64,000 bases of DNA from Dehalogenimonas sp. W (GTDB lineage Bacteria; Chloroflexota; Dehalococcoidia; Dehalococcoidales; Dehalococcoidaceae): contig NZ_CP146612.1 in the NCBI RefSeq assembly GCF_037094495.1, positions 1,550,001 to 1,614,000 on the forward strand, in the 5' to 3' direction. Position 1 is the first letter of the stretch. Each line of letters begins with the position of its first letter. The notes under the pieces were generated by a model. That model saw nothing but the letters and a program-made list of their open reading frames with translations, had not been told where the DNA came from and did not search any database. Below, piece by piece: positions 9,654 to 18,822 of this stretch. A program made the position numbers and the translations under genes.

Positions 9654-11027
9654 ATGAAGAAGAGCACACGAACAATATCAGGCGTGACGCCTATCGCCGT
9701 AATGTCGCCGCCGGCCGGGTGTCCCGGCAAATGTATCTATTGCCCGGATTTTAACAATACTCCCCGGAGCTACACTCCGCATTCTCCTGCGGTGATGCGG
9801 GCGGCCTCCAGAGATTATGACGCCGCAGAACAAGTCGATCTTCGTCTGAAAATCCTTCAGGACATGGGACACCCAACTGATAAAGTGGAACTCATCATTA
9901 TGGGCGGTACTTTTCTGGCCACGTCGATTTCCTTTCAATACAGGTTTATCAAGGACTGTTTTGACGCGCTGAATGGGCGGGTGTCAGAGTCTTTGTCGGA
10001 AGCGCAAGGTCTCAATGAGACGGCACAGCACCGAGCGGTAGGTTTGTGTCTGGAAACCCGACCTGATGTGTGCGGGGATGCGGAAATTGAACGCATGGTT
10101 GCCTGGGGCACGACCCGGGTGGAATTGGGCGTGCAGATGCTGGACGATAAAATCTATGAAATTGTCGGCCGCGGGCATGATATTGCCGCTGTCGCCGACG
10201 CCAGCAGAAGGCTTCGCAACGCCGGACTGAAAGTGCATTACCATTGGATGCCTGGATTGCCGGGTTCTACTCCGGAACATGACCTGGAACTGACGCAGGA
10301 AATTTTTAAAAATCCTGATTATCGGCCGGATGGGTTAAAGCTCTACCCAACGATGGTGGTAGAAGGGACCATATTAGAAGAGTGGCATCAAAACGGGCGT
10401 TACCAGCCGTATTCTGATGAAACTATGACCGGATTAATCGCCGATATGAAAAAGACTATTCCCGGTTATGTGCGTATTTCCCGGGTTTTAAGGGATATTC
10501 CGGCAGAATATGTTTCCGGCGGTTTGAAGAATTCCCTGCGGGATGGCGTCAGAACGAGATTAGAAGAGGAAGGCCTATTTTGCCGTTGTATCAGATGCCG
10601 GGAATACGGACATCGCCTGAAGAGAAAACTAAAAATCGGGACTCCCGGGCTGAAACGGACTGACTACCAGGCATCAGCCGGTCATGAAATATTCCTATCG
10701 TTTGAAGATGAATACGATACTTTGTTCGGATTGCTGCGGTTGAGAATTCAAGCTGAAATACCCAAACAACTGGCAGACCAGTATGAAAACGTTGCCCTGA
10801 TTCGGGAGTTGCATGTATACGGCTCCGAGCTTGCCATAGGTGACCGCAACGATGAAAGCGTACAACACCGGGGTTATGGCCGGCGTCTGCTAAGCGAAGC
10901 AGAGCAAATCGCCCGTGAAGAGTACGGAGCGCAGTATGCGGCCATATTGTCCGGAGTGGGGGCCAGATCATATTATCGTGAACAAGGCTACACACTGCAT
11001 TCATCATATATGGTAAAAACGCTTTGA
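9654..11027 (+). CDS. elp3: tRNA uridine(34) carboxymethyl-modification enzyme Elp3
   Basis: Radical SAM/acetyltransferase fusion that uses SAM chemistry and acetyl-CoA to make 5-carboxymethyluridine at the tRNA wobble base; in eukaryotes it is the catalytic Elongator subunit, but here it would act alone. The 457 residues match bacterial and archaeal Elp3. Radical SAM cysteines are C23, C27 and C30 (CPGKCIYC). A C-rich zinc motif CRCIRCREYGH lies between the domains. The C-terminal GNAT domain has QHRGYGRRLLSEAEQIA and ends with YYREQGYTL. Its start follows a -10 box closely. The divergent Trm9-like gene suggests further methylation of the product. Confidence 0.95.
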   Translation: MKKSTRTISGVTPIAVMSPPAGCPGKCIYCPDFNNTPRSYTPHSPAVMRAASRDYDAAEQVDLRLKILQDMGHPTDKVELIIMGGTFLATSISFQYRFIKDCFDALNGRVSESLSEAQGLNETAQHRAVGLCLETRPDVCGDAEIERMVAWGTTRVELGVQMLDDKIYEIVGRGHDIAAVADASRRLRNAGLKVHYHWMPGLPGSTPEHDLELTQEIFKNPDYRPDGLKLYPTMVVEGTILEEWHQNGRYQPYSDETMTGLIADMKKTIPGYVRISRVLRDIPAEYVSGGLKNSLRDGVRTRLEEEGLFCRCIRCREYGHRLKRKLKIGTPGLKRTDYQASAGHEIFLSFEDEYDTLFGLLRLRIQAEIPKQLADQYENVALIRELHVYGSELAIGDRNDESVQHRGYGRRLLSEAEQIAREEYGAQYAAILSGVGARSYYREQGYTLHSSYMVKTL

Positions 11028-11040
11028 TGGCTCTGGTTGA

Positions 11041-11069
11041 TTGACAAAAAACCTTCTTTACGATAATAT
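11041..11069 (+). promoter_or_regulatory. Near-consensus promoter of the hdr-mvh operon
   Basis: TTGACA at 11041-11046, a 17-base spacer and TAATAT at 11064-11069. It lies 146 bases before the hdrC GTG. The leader contains an inverted repeat, GTACT (11081-11085) and AGTAC (11094-11098), just after the predicted transcription start, which could be an operator, and a small hairpin GTGC-TGTC-GCAC at 11108-11119. Confidence 0.8.
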
Positions 11070-11214
11070 TTTCCAACATGGTACTTTGGATATAGTACTG
11101 CTTATTAGTGCTGTCGCACGGCATGTTTATCAAGGCTTTTGCAGGCTTCAAATATTGCGGACAGGGGCTGGATGTATGTGGAAAAATTTGAAACCGAGGT
11201 TGAGGTGTTGAACT

Positions 11215-11805
11215 GTGCCTGATTCAAATCCGGTGCCTGAGTATGAGCTACTTCCGGGTCATGTCAGTGAATTTTCCTCTAATATCAAGGCAATGCATGG
11301 TATTGATGCCAATATGTGCTATCAATGCGGTAAATGTACAAGCGGTTGTCCCTTGAACGAATATATGGATATGACTCCGACACAGGTGATTCACGCGGTG
11401 CGTCTGGGATTGAAAGAATTAGTATTGAATAGCAATACCTATTGGCTATGTGTCGCCTGCGGAACCTGTACCAGCCGTTGCCCTCAGGATACCGGTTTGT
11501 TACAAGTGATGGATGCGTTGGCCAATATTGCCATGAAAGAGGGGATTAAGCCTAAGGAACCGGCGGTGGCGGCGTTTTACCGCACCGGACTAAGTCTGGT
11601 TAAAAGATTCGGGATGATGTATGAAGCCGGAGTTGCAGGACTGTTAACTCTGAAAACCGGGACATTGGCGCGGGATGCCGGCCTTGGGATCCGTATGCTG
11701 AAAAAAGGTAAGCTGGATGTATTGCCACACTCGCAGAACGCGGGGGAAATGAAAAGGATATTTGAGCGGGTAGCCCAAAAGGAAAAGGAGCTGGCTGGTT
11801 CATGA
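11215..11805 (+). CDS. hdrC: Heterodisulfide reductase-type subunit C
   Basis: Electron-transfer subunit with two [4Fe-4S] clusters that passes electrons between HdrA and HdrB. The 196-residue protein has CYQCGKCTSGCP and CVACGTCTSRCP, both full ferredoxin-type motifs. The start is GTG 11215, seven bases after GAGGTG. It has no membrane span, so a cytoplasmic complex is expected. It is the first gene of an eight-gene operon and overlaps hdrB by four bases (ATGA), showing translational coupling. The organism type has no known coenzyme M or B, so the name reflects homology, not substrate. Confidence 0.93.
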   Translation: MPDSNPVPEYELLPGHVSEFSSNIKAMHGIDANMCYQCGKCTSGCPLNEYMDMTPTQVIHAVRLGLKELVLNSNTYWLCVACGTCTSRCPQDTGLLQVMDALANIAMKEGIKPKEPAVAAFYRTGLSLVKRFGMMYEAGVAGLLTLKTGTLARDAGLGIRMLKKGKLDVLPHSQNAGEMKRIFERVAQKEKELAGS

Positions 11806-12668
11806 AATACGCGTATTACAACAGCTGCTCCTTACGTTCAACAGGCAAAGAATATGACAACTCATTGCAACATGTCTTTAAGGCGCTGGATATTGAACTT
11901 GAAGAACCGAAAAATTGGGTCTGTTGCGGTTCAACTCTGGCCCATAACGCTTCGGTATTGTTAGCCGATACATTGCCTCTGAAAAATCTGGCCGAGGTTG
12001 AAAAAATGGGGCTTGATGAGGTCATGGTTCCGTGTACAGCGTGTTATAACCGATTCAAGATAGCCCAATATGAACATGAAGACGATCGCAGAATTAGACA
12101 TGAGATTGAAGATATCATTGGACATACATTTCAAAAAGACATCTCTGTGTTACATCCATTGGAAATATTAGCCCTTGATCAGAATCTGGAAAAATTAAAA
12201 ACACTGGTAAAGCGGGATTTATCCCATTTAAAAGTTGTTAGTTATTACGGTTGTCTTCTGGTTCGGCCTCACAAGGAAACACAATTCAGAGATAATCCCG
12301 AATATCCGGTCACCATGGACCGAATCCTCAGCGCGATAGGTATTAAGACGTTGGATTGGTCTCACAAAGTGGAATGTTGCGGCGGTTCACTGTCAATTAC
12401 CAGGCCGGATGTCGTGCTTGACCTGACCTCCCGGATTTTGGACGATGCTAAAGCGGTTGGTGCAACTGCGGTGGCGGTGCCCTGTACGTTTTGTCAGTTA
12501 AACCTTGATATACGGCAGGAAGATCTGGCAAAAAGAGGTAAGACGTACGATATGCCGATATATTATTTTACAGAATTGATTGCGCTGGCTTTGGGTATTC
12601 CTGAGAGGGAATTGATGCTGGGTAAACATTTTGTGGAATCTGAAAAAGTACTGGCGAGGGCGACTTAA
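11802..12668 (+). CDS. hdrB: Heterodisulfide reductase-type subunit B
   Basis: Catalytic-type subunit with two cysteine-rich CCG domains, 288 residues. In characterised HdrB these bind two non-cubane [4Fe-4S] clusters that cleave the disulfide substrate. Visible cysteine blocks are CCGSTLAHN and PCTACYNRF in the first half, and YGCLLVRP, ECCGGSLSITRPD and PCTFCQLNLD in the second, so both CCG modules appear complete. The start ATG overlaps the hdrC stop. hdrA follows one base after the stop. The substrate in a non-methanogen is unknown. Confidence 0.93.
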   Translation: MKYAYYNSCSLRSTGKEYDNSLQHVFKALDIELEEPKNWVCCGSTLAHNASVLLADTLPLKNLAEVEKMGLDEVMVPCTACYNRFKIAQYEHEDDRRIRHEIEDIIGHTFQKDISVLHPLEILALDQNLEKLKTLVKRDLSHLKVVSYYGCLLVRPHKETQFRDNPEYPVTMDRILSAIGIKTLDWSHKVECCGGSLSITRPDVVLDLTSRILDDAKAVGATAVAVPCTFCQLNLDIRQEDLAKRGKTYDMPIYYFTELIALALGIPERELMLGKHFVESEKVLARAT

Positions 12669-12669
12669 T

Positions 12670-15600
12670 ATGGTGGATAAGACCAAAGTTGGCGCTGCCT
12701 TGGTGATCGGCGGTGGGGTAGGCGGCATGCAGACTGCATTGGATCTGGCTGAAGCGGGCATCAAGGTATATCTGCTGGATGAAGCTCCGGCAATCGGCGG
12801 CAAAATGGTTCAACTGGATAAAACCTTTCCGACTAATGACTGTGCCATGTGTACCGTGTCACCGCGCCTGGTTAATATTGACCGGCATCTTAATATAGAA
12901 TTACTGACCAATTCAAAAGTAGTTAGTTATGACGGGGAGCCCGGTAACTTCAGGGTGAAGGTACATAAAAAAGCCCGATGTGTGGATGAATCCAAATGCA
13001 CCGGGTGTAATGTGTGTATTGAAAAGTGCCCGGCAAAAACCAGCAGCGAATTTGATCATGGACTGGCAAACCGCAAGGCGATATATACCCTGTATTCCCA
13101 GGCGGTGCCGAATGTGCCGGTTATTGATAAAGCCCACTGTATTTATTTTATAAAAGGCAAAGGTTGCCGAGCGTGTGAAAAGTTTTGTGAAGCCAACGCT
13201 ATTCTTTTAGATCAAGACGATGAGGAATTAGAGCTGAATGTAGGGGCCATTGTGATAGCCCCGGGGTACGATCTGTTTGCCGCCGAAGAAAAGCCACAGC
13301 TAGGTTACGGCCGATATCCGGATGTATTGACCAGTTTGCAATTTGAACGTATGCTTTCGGCATCGGGTCCTTCGGCCGGCAAGGTGATGAGACCTTCCAA
13401 CGGCGAGTTACCCAAGAAAGTGGCCTTCATCCAGTGTGTCGGGTCTCGGGAAACGGGTGCCGATTTTTGTTCTGCGGTTTGTTGCATGTACGCGACCAAA
13501 GAAGCCCTGATATTGAAAGAGCATTATCCGGATACAGAAGTAACCATTTTCTATATTGACATTCGGGCTTATGGCAAAGGTTTTGAATCCTATTATGAGC
13601 GCGCAAAAAAAGCCGGCGTGAGATATGTTAGATGTCAGCCATCATCAATTAAGCAGGTTCCTTCCAATGATGAACTGATAATTCGTTATCAGGATGAACA
13701 AGGCAAGATCAGAGACGAAAGATTTGAAATGGTGATGCTTTCCTGTGGGTTAAGGCCCGCAGCGGCCGGACAGGAATTGGCGGCTAAACTGGGCATTAAA
13801 ACTACCGGTGATGGGTTTTGTGTGACTGAAGGTTTGGACCCTGTAGCCACCAGCGTGGCAGGTGTTTATGCCGTCGGGGCTTTTACAGCACCGAAGGATA
13901 TTCCAGAAACAGTCATCCAGGCCGGGGCTGCAGCATCCAGAGTTTTGGCTTTATTAGCTGATAAAAAGGGCGAACTGATACAAGAACGGGTAAATCCGGC
14001 GGAACGGCCCATTAGTGATGGAAATCCAAAAATCGGGATATTCGTGTGTCATTGCGGAAAAAACATATCTTCAGTAGTCAGTATTCCTGAGGTAGTTGAA
14101 GATGCGAAAACTATTCCCAATGTGACATTTGTTGATGATACTCTTTTTGCCTGTGCCTCCGATGCGGGTGAAAAAATTAAACAGGCGATTATTGAAAATG
14201 ATTTGAGCCGGGTCATAATTGCTGCTTGTACTCCCAGGACCCATGAAGGGCTGTTTCAGGATACGATGCGTGAAGCCGGGTTGAATCCGCACCTGCTGGA
14301 AATTGCCAATATCCGGAATCAATGTTCCTGGGTTCACATGAATCAGCCTGAAGCGGCTACTGCCAAGGCCAAGGACATCATCCGATTAGCCGCAGTTAAG
14401 GTTACTCATTTGAAGCCGCTTTATCCCGGTCATATGGCGGTGAGTAATGAAGGCCTGGTTGTTGGCGGCGGTCTGGCCGGTATGTCTGCTGCAATTGATT
14501 TAGCTGATGCCGGATATCAAACCTACCTGTTGGAAAAAAGCGGGGACCTGGGCGGTAATCTTAAACGAGTGAAAATTGGGGAACCCGGCCGGGAGCCACA
14601 GATTAAATTGAAGGAACTTATCGAGCGGGTCAAGATTCATCCGAGGGTGAAGTTGTTTTTAAATTCTGAAGTAACTTCGTTTGAAGGCTCTGCGGGCAAT
14701 TTTGTCATTGATTTTAAACATGATGGTGACAACCACGAAATAAAGGCTGGTGCCGTTATTGTAGCAACCGGAGCGTCGGAATATCGCCCTGGGGAATACC
14801 TGTACGGACAGGACTCAAGGGTAATAACCCAGCTTGAATTAGAGGAACGATTGAGCACGGACAGGATTGATGCTCGTACCGTGGTAATGATTCAATGTGT
14901 TGGTTCCAGAGACGAGGCTCACCCTTACTGCAGCCGGTTGTGTTGTATTCAGGCTGTTAAAAATGCCATTAAATTGAAAGCCCGCAGGCCGGAAACTGAA
15001 GTGTTCATTTTATATCGGGATATCCGCACCTACAGCCTGCATGAATCAGAGTACAGCCGAGCGCGCAAACTGGGCGTCAGATTTATCCGCTTTGAAGAAA
15101 ATTCCAAACCTGACGTTATAGTTGATGGTAGCCGGCTGAAAATTTCAGTAATTGATTCGGTGCTGAACGCCAGACTAAATATCCCGGCAGAACTGGTGGT
15201 ATTATCGGCCGGAATTGTACCCGATGCGGATCAAAGTTTGGCAAAGTTGATGAAATTGCCTCATTCCGAAGACGGCTTTTTGATGGAAGCCCATATTAAA
15301 CTGAGGCCGGTGGACTCGCCGGTTGAAGGGGTATTTTTAGCTGGTTTAGCCCATGGCCCGAAATTGGCTGAAGAATCCATCGCGCAGGCTGGGGCTGCGG
15401 CGGCCAAGGCTGCTGCTATATTATCCAAGGATAATATCCAGCTTGAGGCTTGTGTTTCCGAGGTGCTTGATGAAAATTGTGACGGATGCGCCTATTGCGT
15501 TGATCCTTGCCCCTATGATGCCATCACCCTCATAGAATATAATTCAAACGGCAGCTTGAAAAAGACAGTTGAGGCTGATCCGGCCAAGTGTCATGGTTGC

Positions 15601-15702
15601 GGTGTGTGCATGGCGACCTGCCCTAAAAAGGGGATTATGGTGAAAAACTACTATCTGGACGAATTGTCCGAAATGGTTGCCTCAATTCTGACTCCGGCTT
15701 AA
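12670..15702 (+). CDS. hdrA: HdrA-type electron-bifurcating flavoprotein, tandem-duplicated form
   Basis: Predicted FAD- and iron-sulfur-containing bifurcating subunit, 1010 residues, far longer than single HdrA (about 650). The first half has the FAD site VIGGGVGGMQ near residue 12, a ferredoxin motif CTGCNVCIEKCP and the HdrA signature IQCVGSRETGADFCSAVCC. The second half repeats it: FVCHCGKNIS, a second FAD site VVGGGLAGMS and IQCVGSRDEAHPYCSRLCC. The C-terminus has two [4Fe-4S] motifs, CDGCAYCVDPCP and CHGCGVCMATCP. The start ATG 12670 follows a GAGGGCG; an earlier frame start at 12631 lies inside hdrB. Electron bifurcation is inferred from the MvhADG-HdrABC family. Confidence 0.92.
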   Translation: MVDKTKVGAALVIGGGVGGMQTALDLAEAGIKVYLLDEAPAIGGKMVQLDKTFPTNDCAMCTVSPRLVNIDRHLNIELLTNSKVVSYDGEPGNFRVKVHKKARCVDESKCTGCNVCIEKCPAKTSSEFDHGLANRKAIYTLYSQAVPNVPVIDKAHCIYFIKGKGCRACEKFCEANAILLDQDDEELELNVGAIVIAPGYDLFAAEEKPQLGYGRYPDVLTSLQFERMLSASGPSAGKVMRPSNGELPKKVAFIQCVGSRETGADFCSAVCCMYATKEALILKEHYPDTEVTIFYIDIRAYGKGFESYYERAKKAGVRYVRCQPSSIKQVPSNDELIIRYQDEQGKIRDERFEMVMLSCGLRPAAAGQELAAKLGIKTTGDGFCVTEGLDPVATSVAGVYAVGAFTAPKDIPETVIQAGAAASRVLALLADKKGELIQERVNPAERPISDGNPKIGIFVCHCGKNISSVVSIPEVVEDAKTIPNVTFVDDTLFACASDAGEKIKQAIIENDLSRVIIAACTPRTHEGLFQDTMREAGLNPHLLEIANIRNQCSWVHMNQPEAATAKAKDIIRLAAVKVTHLKPLYPGHMAVSNEGLVVGGGLAGMSAAIDLADAGYQTYLLEKSGDLGGNLKRVKIGEPGREPQIKLKELIERVKIHPRVKLFLNSEVTSFEGSAGNFVIDFKHDGDNHEIKAGAVIVATGASEYRPGEYLYGQDSRVITQLELEERLSTDRIDARTVVMIQCVGSRDEAHPYCSRLCCIQAVKNAIKLKARRPETEVFILYRDIRTYSLHESEYSRARKLGVRFIRFEENSKPDVIVDGSRLKISVIDSVLNARLNIPAELVVLSAGIVPDADQSLAKLMKLPHSEDGFLMEAHIKLRPVDSPVEGVFLAGLAHGPKLAEESIAQAGAAAAKAAAILSKDNIQLEACVSEVLDENCDGCAYCVDPCPYDAITLIEYNSNGSLKKTVEADPAKCHGCGVCMATCPKKGIMVKNYYLDELSEMVASILTPA

Positions 15703-15717
15703 AAAGGTGGAATGATT

Positions 15718-16170
15718 GTGAGTACGATGATTACAACGGAAAAATCTGAAACCGAGCAGGACAGTGGTTACCAACCTTTAATCATTTGTTTTGCCTGCAA
15801 TTGGTGTTCTTATGCGGCGGCTGATTTAGCCGGTGTATCCCGCATTCAATATCCCCATAATGTGCGTATTATCAGAGTGATGTGTTCCGGTATGGTCCAT
15901 CCCAACCTGGTGATTGATGCGTTGACCAAAGGCGCGGATGGGGTGCTTATGTGCGGTTGTCATCCTGGAGATTGTCACTACCGGGAGGGCAACTTAAAGG
16001 CCGAGTCACGGGCTGAGGCTATTCAGCTGATGCTGCAGGATTTTGGCCTGGAAGAAGAGCGCTACCGGCTGGAATGGGTGTCGGCGTCAGAGGGGGCTCG
16101 CTTCGCACAGATTGTGACAGATATGGTGGCCGAGCTAAAGAGCCTGGGTCCCAGTCCGTATAGGATGTAA
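15718..16170 (+). CDS. mvhD: F420-non-reducing hydrogenase iron-sulfur subunit MvhD
   Basis: Small [2Fe-2S] protein that carries electrons from the Mvh hydrogenase to HdrA, about 150 residues. The cysteines are in ICFACNWCSYAAADLAG, VMCSGMVHP and VLMCGCHPGDCHYREGN, as in the MvhD family. I chose GTG 15718 because AGGTGG at 15705-15710 lies seven bases upstream of it; ATG 15712 is only one base from that site. It is directly downstream of hdrA, where it would dock. The protein is cytoplasmic, with no signal or membrane segment. Confidence 0.92.
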   Translation: MSTMITTEKSETEQDSGYQPLIICFACNWCSYAAADLAGVSRIQYPHNVRIIRVMCSGMVHPNLVIDALTKGADGVLMCGCHPGDCHYREGNLKAESRAEAIQLMLQDFGLEEERYRLEWVSASEGARFAQIVTDMVAELKSLGPSPYRM

Positions 16171-16172
16171 GG

Positions 16173-16361
16173 ATGATGCAAATGGAGTTAGCACGCTTTT
16201 TTGATGGACGGAAATTCATGTGGGATGGGGAAACCTATGATTCTGAAACGGAGTATCGTCCCCATCTGGAAAAATATTCGGCTGAAGGATTTGAAGTAAA
16301 AGAGCTCAATGAGAATGAGAAGTACTACTTGTTTACCCGGCGTGTGGTGGCTGGTAGTTAG
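16173..16361 (+). CDS. Small protein of unknown function inside the hydrogenase operon
   Basis: A 62-residue protein between mvhD and mvhG. In-frame ATGs at 16173, 16176 and 16182 are all possible starts; TAAGGA at 16168-16173 best fits 16182. The sequence is acidic and aromatic (ARFFDGRKFMWDGETYDSE, KYSAEGFEVKELNENEKYYL), with no cysteine, so it is not an iron-sulfur carrier. I do not recognise the family. Its place between two hydrogenase genes, with tight spacing, suggests a subunit, chaperone or assembly role for the MvhAGD-HdrABC complex; that is inference. Confidence 0.75.
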   Translation: MMQMELARFFDGRKFMWDGETYDSETEYRPHLEKYSAEGFEVKELNENEKYYLFTRRVVAGS

Positions 16362-16439
16362 AGATAACCGCTCCGCCGGTTGACTGGTTACCGGTATTAT
16401 CTTCAGGTAAGGTTGAAAAAACATAAGGAGGACCCAATC

Positions 16440-17360
16440 ATGGTACGTGTAGCCGAGGAATGGTTCGCGGTATGTGGAGGCTGCGAAGTGTCTATTCTGG
16501 ACATTGGCGAGCCGCTGTTGGACCTGTTGCCCAGTCTGGAGTTTGTTCACATTCCGGTTTTGATGGACCACAAGCTTTTTGGACAGACTGGTGAAAAATC
16601 CCAGATGGAAATCCCGGATGCCGACGTCGGTATCATTACCGGAAGCATCCGCACCCAGGAAAATAAAGAACTGGCCGAAGAAATGCGCCGGAAGTGCAAG
16701 GTAATTATTTCGTTAGGGTCCTGCGCCAATTTCGGGGGTATCCCGGCGTTAGGCAATATGTATTCCAATGATGACATTTATGAGACTAACTACCGTTCAG
16801 GTGTCAGTACCCAGTCCGGTGAAAACCCGTCGGAAGGCCTGCCGGCATTGACCGACAGGGTATATTCGGTCAATGAGGTTATCAAAGTTGATGTTTCTAT
16901 CCCTGGTTGTCCGCCGACTCCAGAATGGATTGCCGGTGCGCTGGTGGCGCTTTTAGAGGGGAAGACCTTTAGTCTGCCGGAGCGCAGTGTTTGTGATGAT
17001 TGTCCTACTGTCCGGGAAAAGAAAGCTCAGGTGGATATCCGACGACCGCTACAGGCTCCAGAATTCACGCCGGGACGATATGACAATATGCGTTGCTTGA
17101 ACGAACAGGGCATTCTTTGTTTGGGACCGGCGACCCGCACCGGGTGCGGCGGATCAGAGAAGACACCGCGGTGTATCAAAGCCTATACCGCTTGCCGGGG
17201 TTGCTACGGTCCCATTCGGGCCGGAGCTAATCCGATGGTGGATATGATGGGAGCCCTTTCATCTGTCGGGCTTGACCCCAAGCAGATTGAAGACCGGATG
17301 GCTACTTTTAACCGCTTTATCGGCGCCGGGCGTCTACGCCCGATGCCGGCCCGTAAATAA
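16440..17360 (+). CDS. mvhG: F420-non-reducing [NiFe] hydrogenase small subunit
   Basis: Iron-sulfur subunit of a group 3c-like [NiFe] hydrogenase, 306 residues. It has the proximal cluster cysteines in CGGCEVSILD, SLGSCANFGG and PGCPPTPEWI, and C-terminal cluster cysteines in CLGPATRTGCGGSEKTP and CIKAYTACRGCYGP. There is no twin-arginine signal, so the enzyme is cytoplasmic, unlike Hup-type uptake hydrogenases. ATG 16440 is chosen because AAGGAGG lies nine bases upstream; the frame is open from 16380 without such a site. It is followed by mvhA at 19 bases. Confidence 0.93.
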   Translation: MVRVAEEWFAVCGGCEVSILDIGEPLLDLLPSLEFVHIPVLMDHKLFGQTGEKSQMEIPDADVGIITGSIRTQENKELAEEMRRKCKVIISLGSCANFGGIPALGNMYSNDDIYETNYRSGVSTQSGENPSEGLPALTDRVYSVNEVIKVDVSIPGCPPTPEWIAGALVALLEGKTFSLPERSVCDDCPTVREKKAQVDIRRPLQAPEFTPGRYDNMRCLNEQGILCLGPATRTGCGGSEKTPRCIKAYTACRGCYGPIRAGANPMVDMMGALSSVGLDPKQIEDRMATFNRFIGAGRLRPMPARK

Positions 17361-17379
17361 GGGATTAGGAGAGAAAAAA

Positions 17380-18822
17380 ATGAAAGAAATTGTAATTCAG
17401 CCAGTTTCCCGTATTGAAGGCGGGGCGAAGATAACCATTAAACTTGATGATGCCGGAAATGTTGCCGACACTCAGGTAAATGTGTTGGAATTAAGGGGTT
17501 TTGAACGTTTCTGTATCGGGCGTCCGGTAGAGGAAATGCCGCGCATTACTACCCGTATTTGCGGTGTTTGTCCGTGGTCACATCACTTGGCATCGGCTAA
17601 AGCCTGTGACGCTGTTTTCGGCGTCACTCCGCCACCGGCCGGGCGTAAATTACGAGAATTGTGCAACAGTATTGCCTTTATGGAAGAACATATCCTTCAC
17701 TTCTACTTCCTGGGTGGGGGCGATTTTGTGATGGGACCTGATGCGGACTATGCGGTGCGTAACGTTTTTGGTATCGCGCAAAAACTGCCGGATGTCGCCC
17801 GTAACGTGGTCAAGGTGCGTCATATGTGTGCCCATATGCTGGAGATTATTGCCGGCAAGAGCATTCACCCCACCGCAGCGGTCCCGGGAGGATTCTCCAA
17901 ACCGATGACTGAAGATGAACGCAAACAGCTTATCCCGATGGCGGAACAGGCTTTTGAACTTGCCAAGTTCTCCATTGACTATGCCAAGAAAAACATTTTC
18001 CCAGCCTATATTGATGTCGTCAAAACGGTAGGAGTCATTAAAACCGGCTTTTTAGGCACAGTCAAAGATGATGGGACACTGGATCTGTACGACGGTAAGC
18101 TTCGTATGATGGACCCGGAAGGGAATTATGAGGATTTTGAAGCGAAAGATTATCTGGACTATATCACGGAGCATATAGAGCCATGGTCATACGTCAAATT
18201 TCCTTACAATAAAAAATGGGGTGAATTTTCCATGGATCCGGAGAATCCCAATGGTATTTATCGGGTCAATACACTGGCACGGATGAATGTGTCCGATAAA
18301 ATCAGCACTCCATTGGCTCAGGCTGAACTTGAAGAATTCCGGGCGGCCTTTGGTCGGCCGGCTCAACAGACGATGCTTTTCCACTGGGCACGTCTCATTG
18401 AAATATTGTACAACGCTGAAAAAGCTCTGGAACTGCTGAATGACCCTGAAATCACCAGTACTGAGACCAGGGTTCCGGTCACCCCGAGGGCGGCCAGAGG
18501 CGTTGGTTGCACTGAAGCGCCACGCGGCACTCTTATCCACGACTATACCACCGATGAAAACGGACTGGTTACTGCAGCTAATCTGATTGTGGCCACTTGT
18601 CAGAATAACGCGCCGATTAACATGTCTGTCAAACAGGCCGCCAAGCTGCTGATAAAGGACGGCAAATACGACCAAGGGATTCTGAATACGGTGGAAATGA
18701 CTATTCGCGCTTATGATCCTTGTCTTTCCTGTGCCAGCCATGATTTGAACGGGCAGTTAGCCTGTAAACTGGATATTGTCAGTGCTGACGGGGAACTCAT
18801 AGAGACCTTGAAAAATCACTAA
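17380..18822 (+). CDS. mvhA: F420-non-reducing [NiFe] hydrogenase large subunit
   Basis: Catalytic subunit that splits hydrogen, 480 residues. The nickel ligands are in RICGVCPWSHH near residue 62 and DPCLSCASHD near the C-terminus; all four are cysteines, not selenocysteine. About 25 residues follow the DPCxxCxxH motif, which fits a cleaved maturation tail and the protease gene downstream. ATG 17380 follows AGGAGA; an earlier frame start at 17272 lies inside mvhG. With MvhG and MvhD it should deliver hydrogen electrons to HdrA. Confidence 0.95.
   Translation: MKEIVIQPVSRIEGGAKITIKLDDAGNVADTQVNVLELRGFERFCIGRPVEEMPRITTRICGVCPWSHHLASAKACDAVFGVTPPPAGRKLRELCNSIAFMEEHILHFYFLGGGDFVMGPDADYAVRNVFGIAQKLPDVARNVVKVRHMCAHMLEIIAGKSIHPTAAVPGGFSKPMTEDERKQLIPMAEQAFELAKFSIDYAKKNIFPAYIDVVKTVGVIKTGFLGTVKDDGTLDLYDGKLRMMDPEGNYEDFEAKDYLDYITEHIEPWSYVKFPYNKKWGEFSMDPENPNGIYRVNTLARMNVSDKISTPLAQAELEEFRAAFGRPAQQTMLFHWARLIEILYNAEKALELLNDPEITSTETRVPVTPRAARGVGCTEAPRGTLIHDYTTDENGLVTAANLIVATCQNNAPINMSVKQAAKLLIKDGKYDQGILNTVEMTIRAYDPCLSCASHDLNGQLACKLDIVSADGELIETLKNH

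Noticed and set aside
18187-18741. 184-codon antisense open frame in mvhA
   Set aside because: Shadow of the strongly conserved mvhA frame, with no recognisable product.
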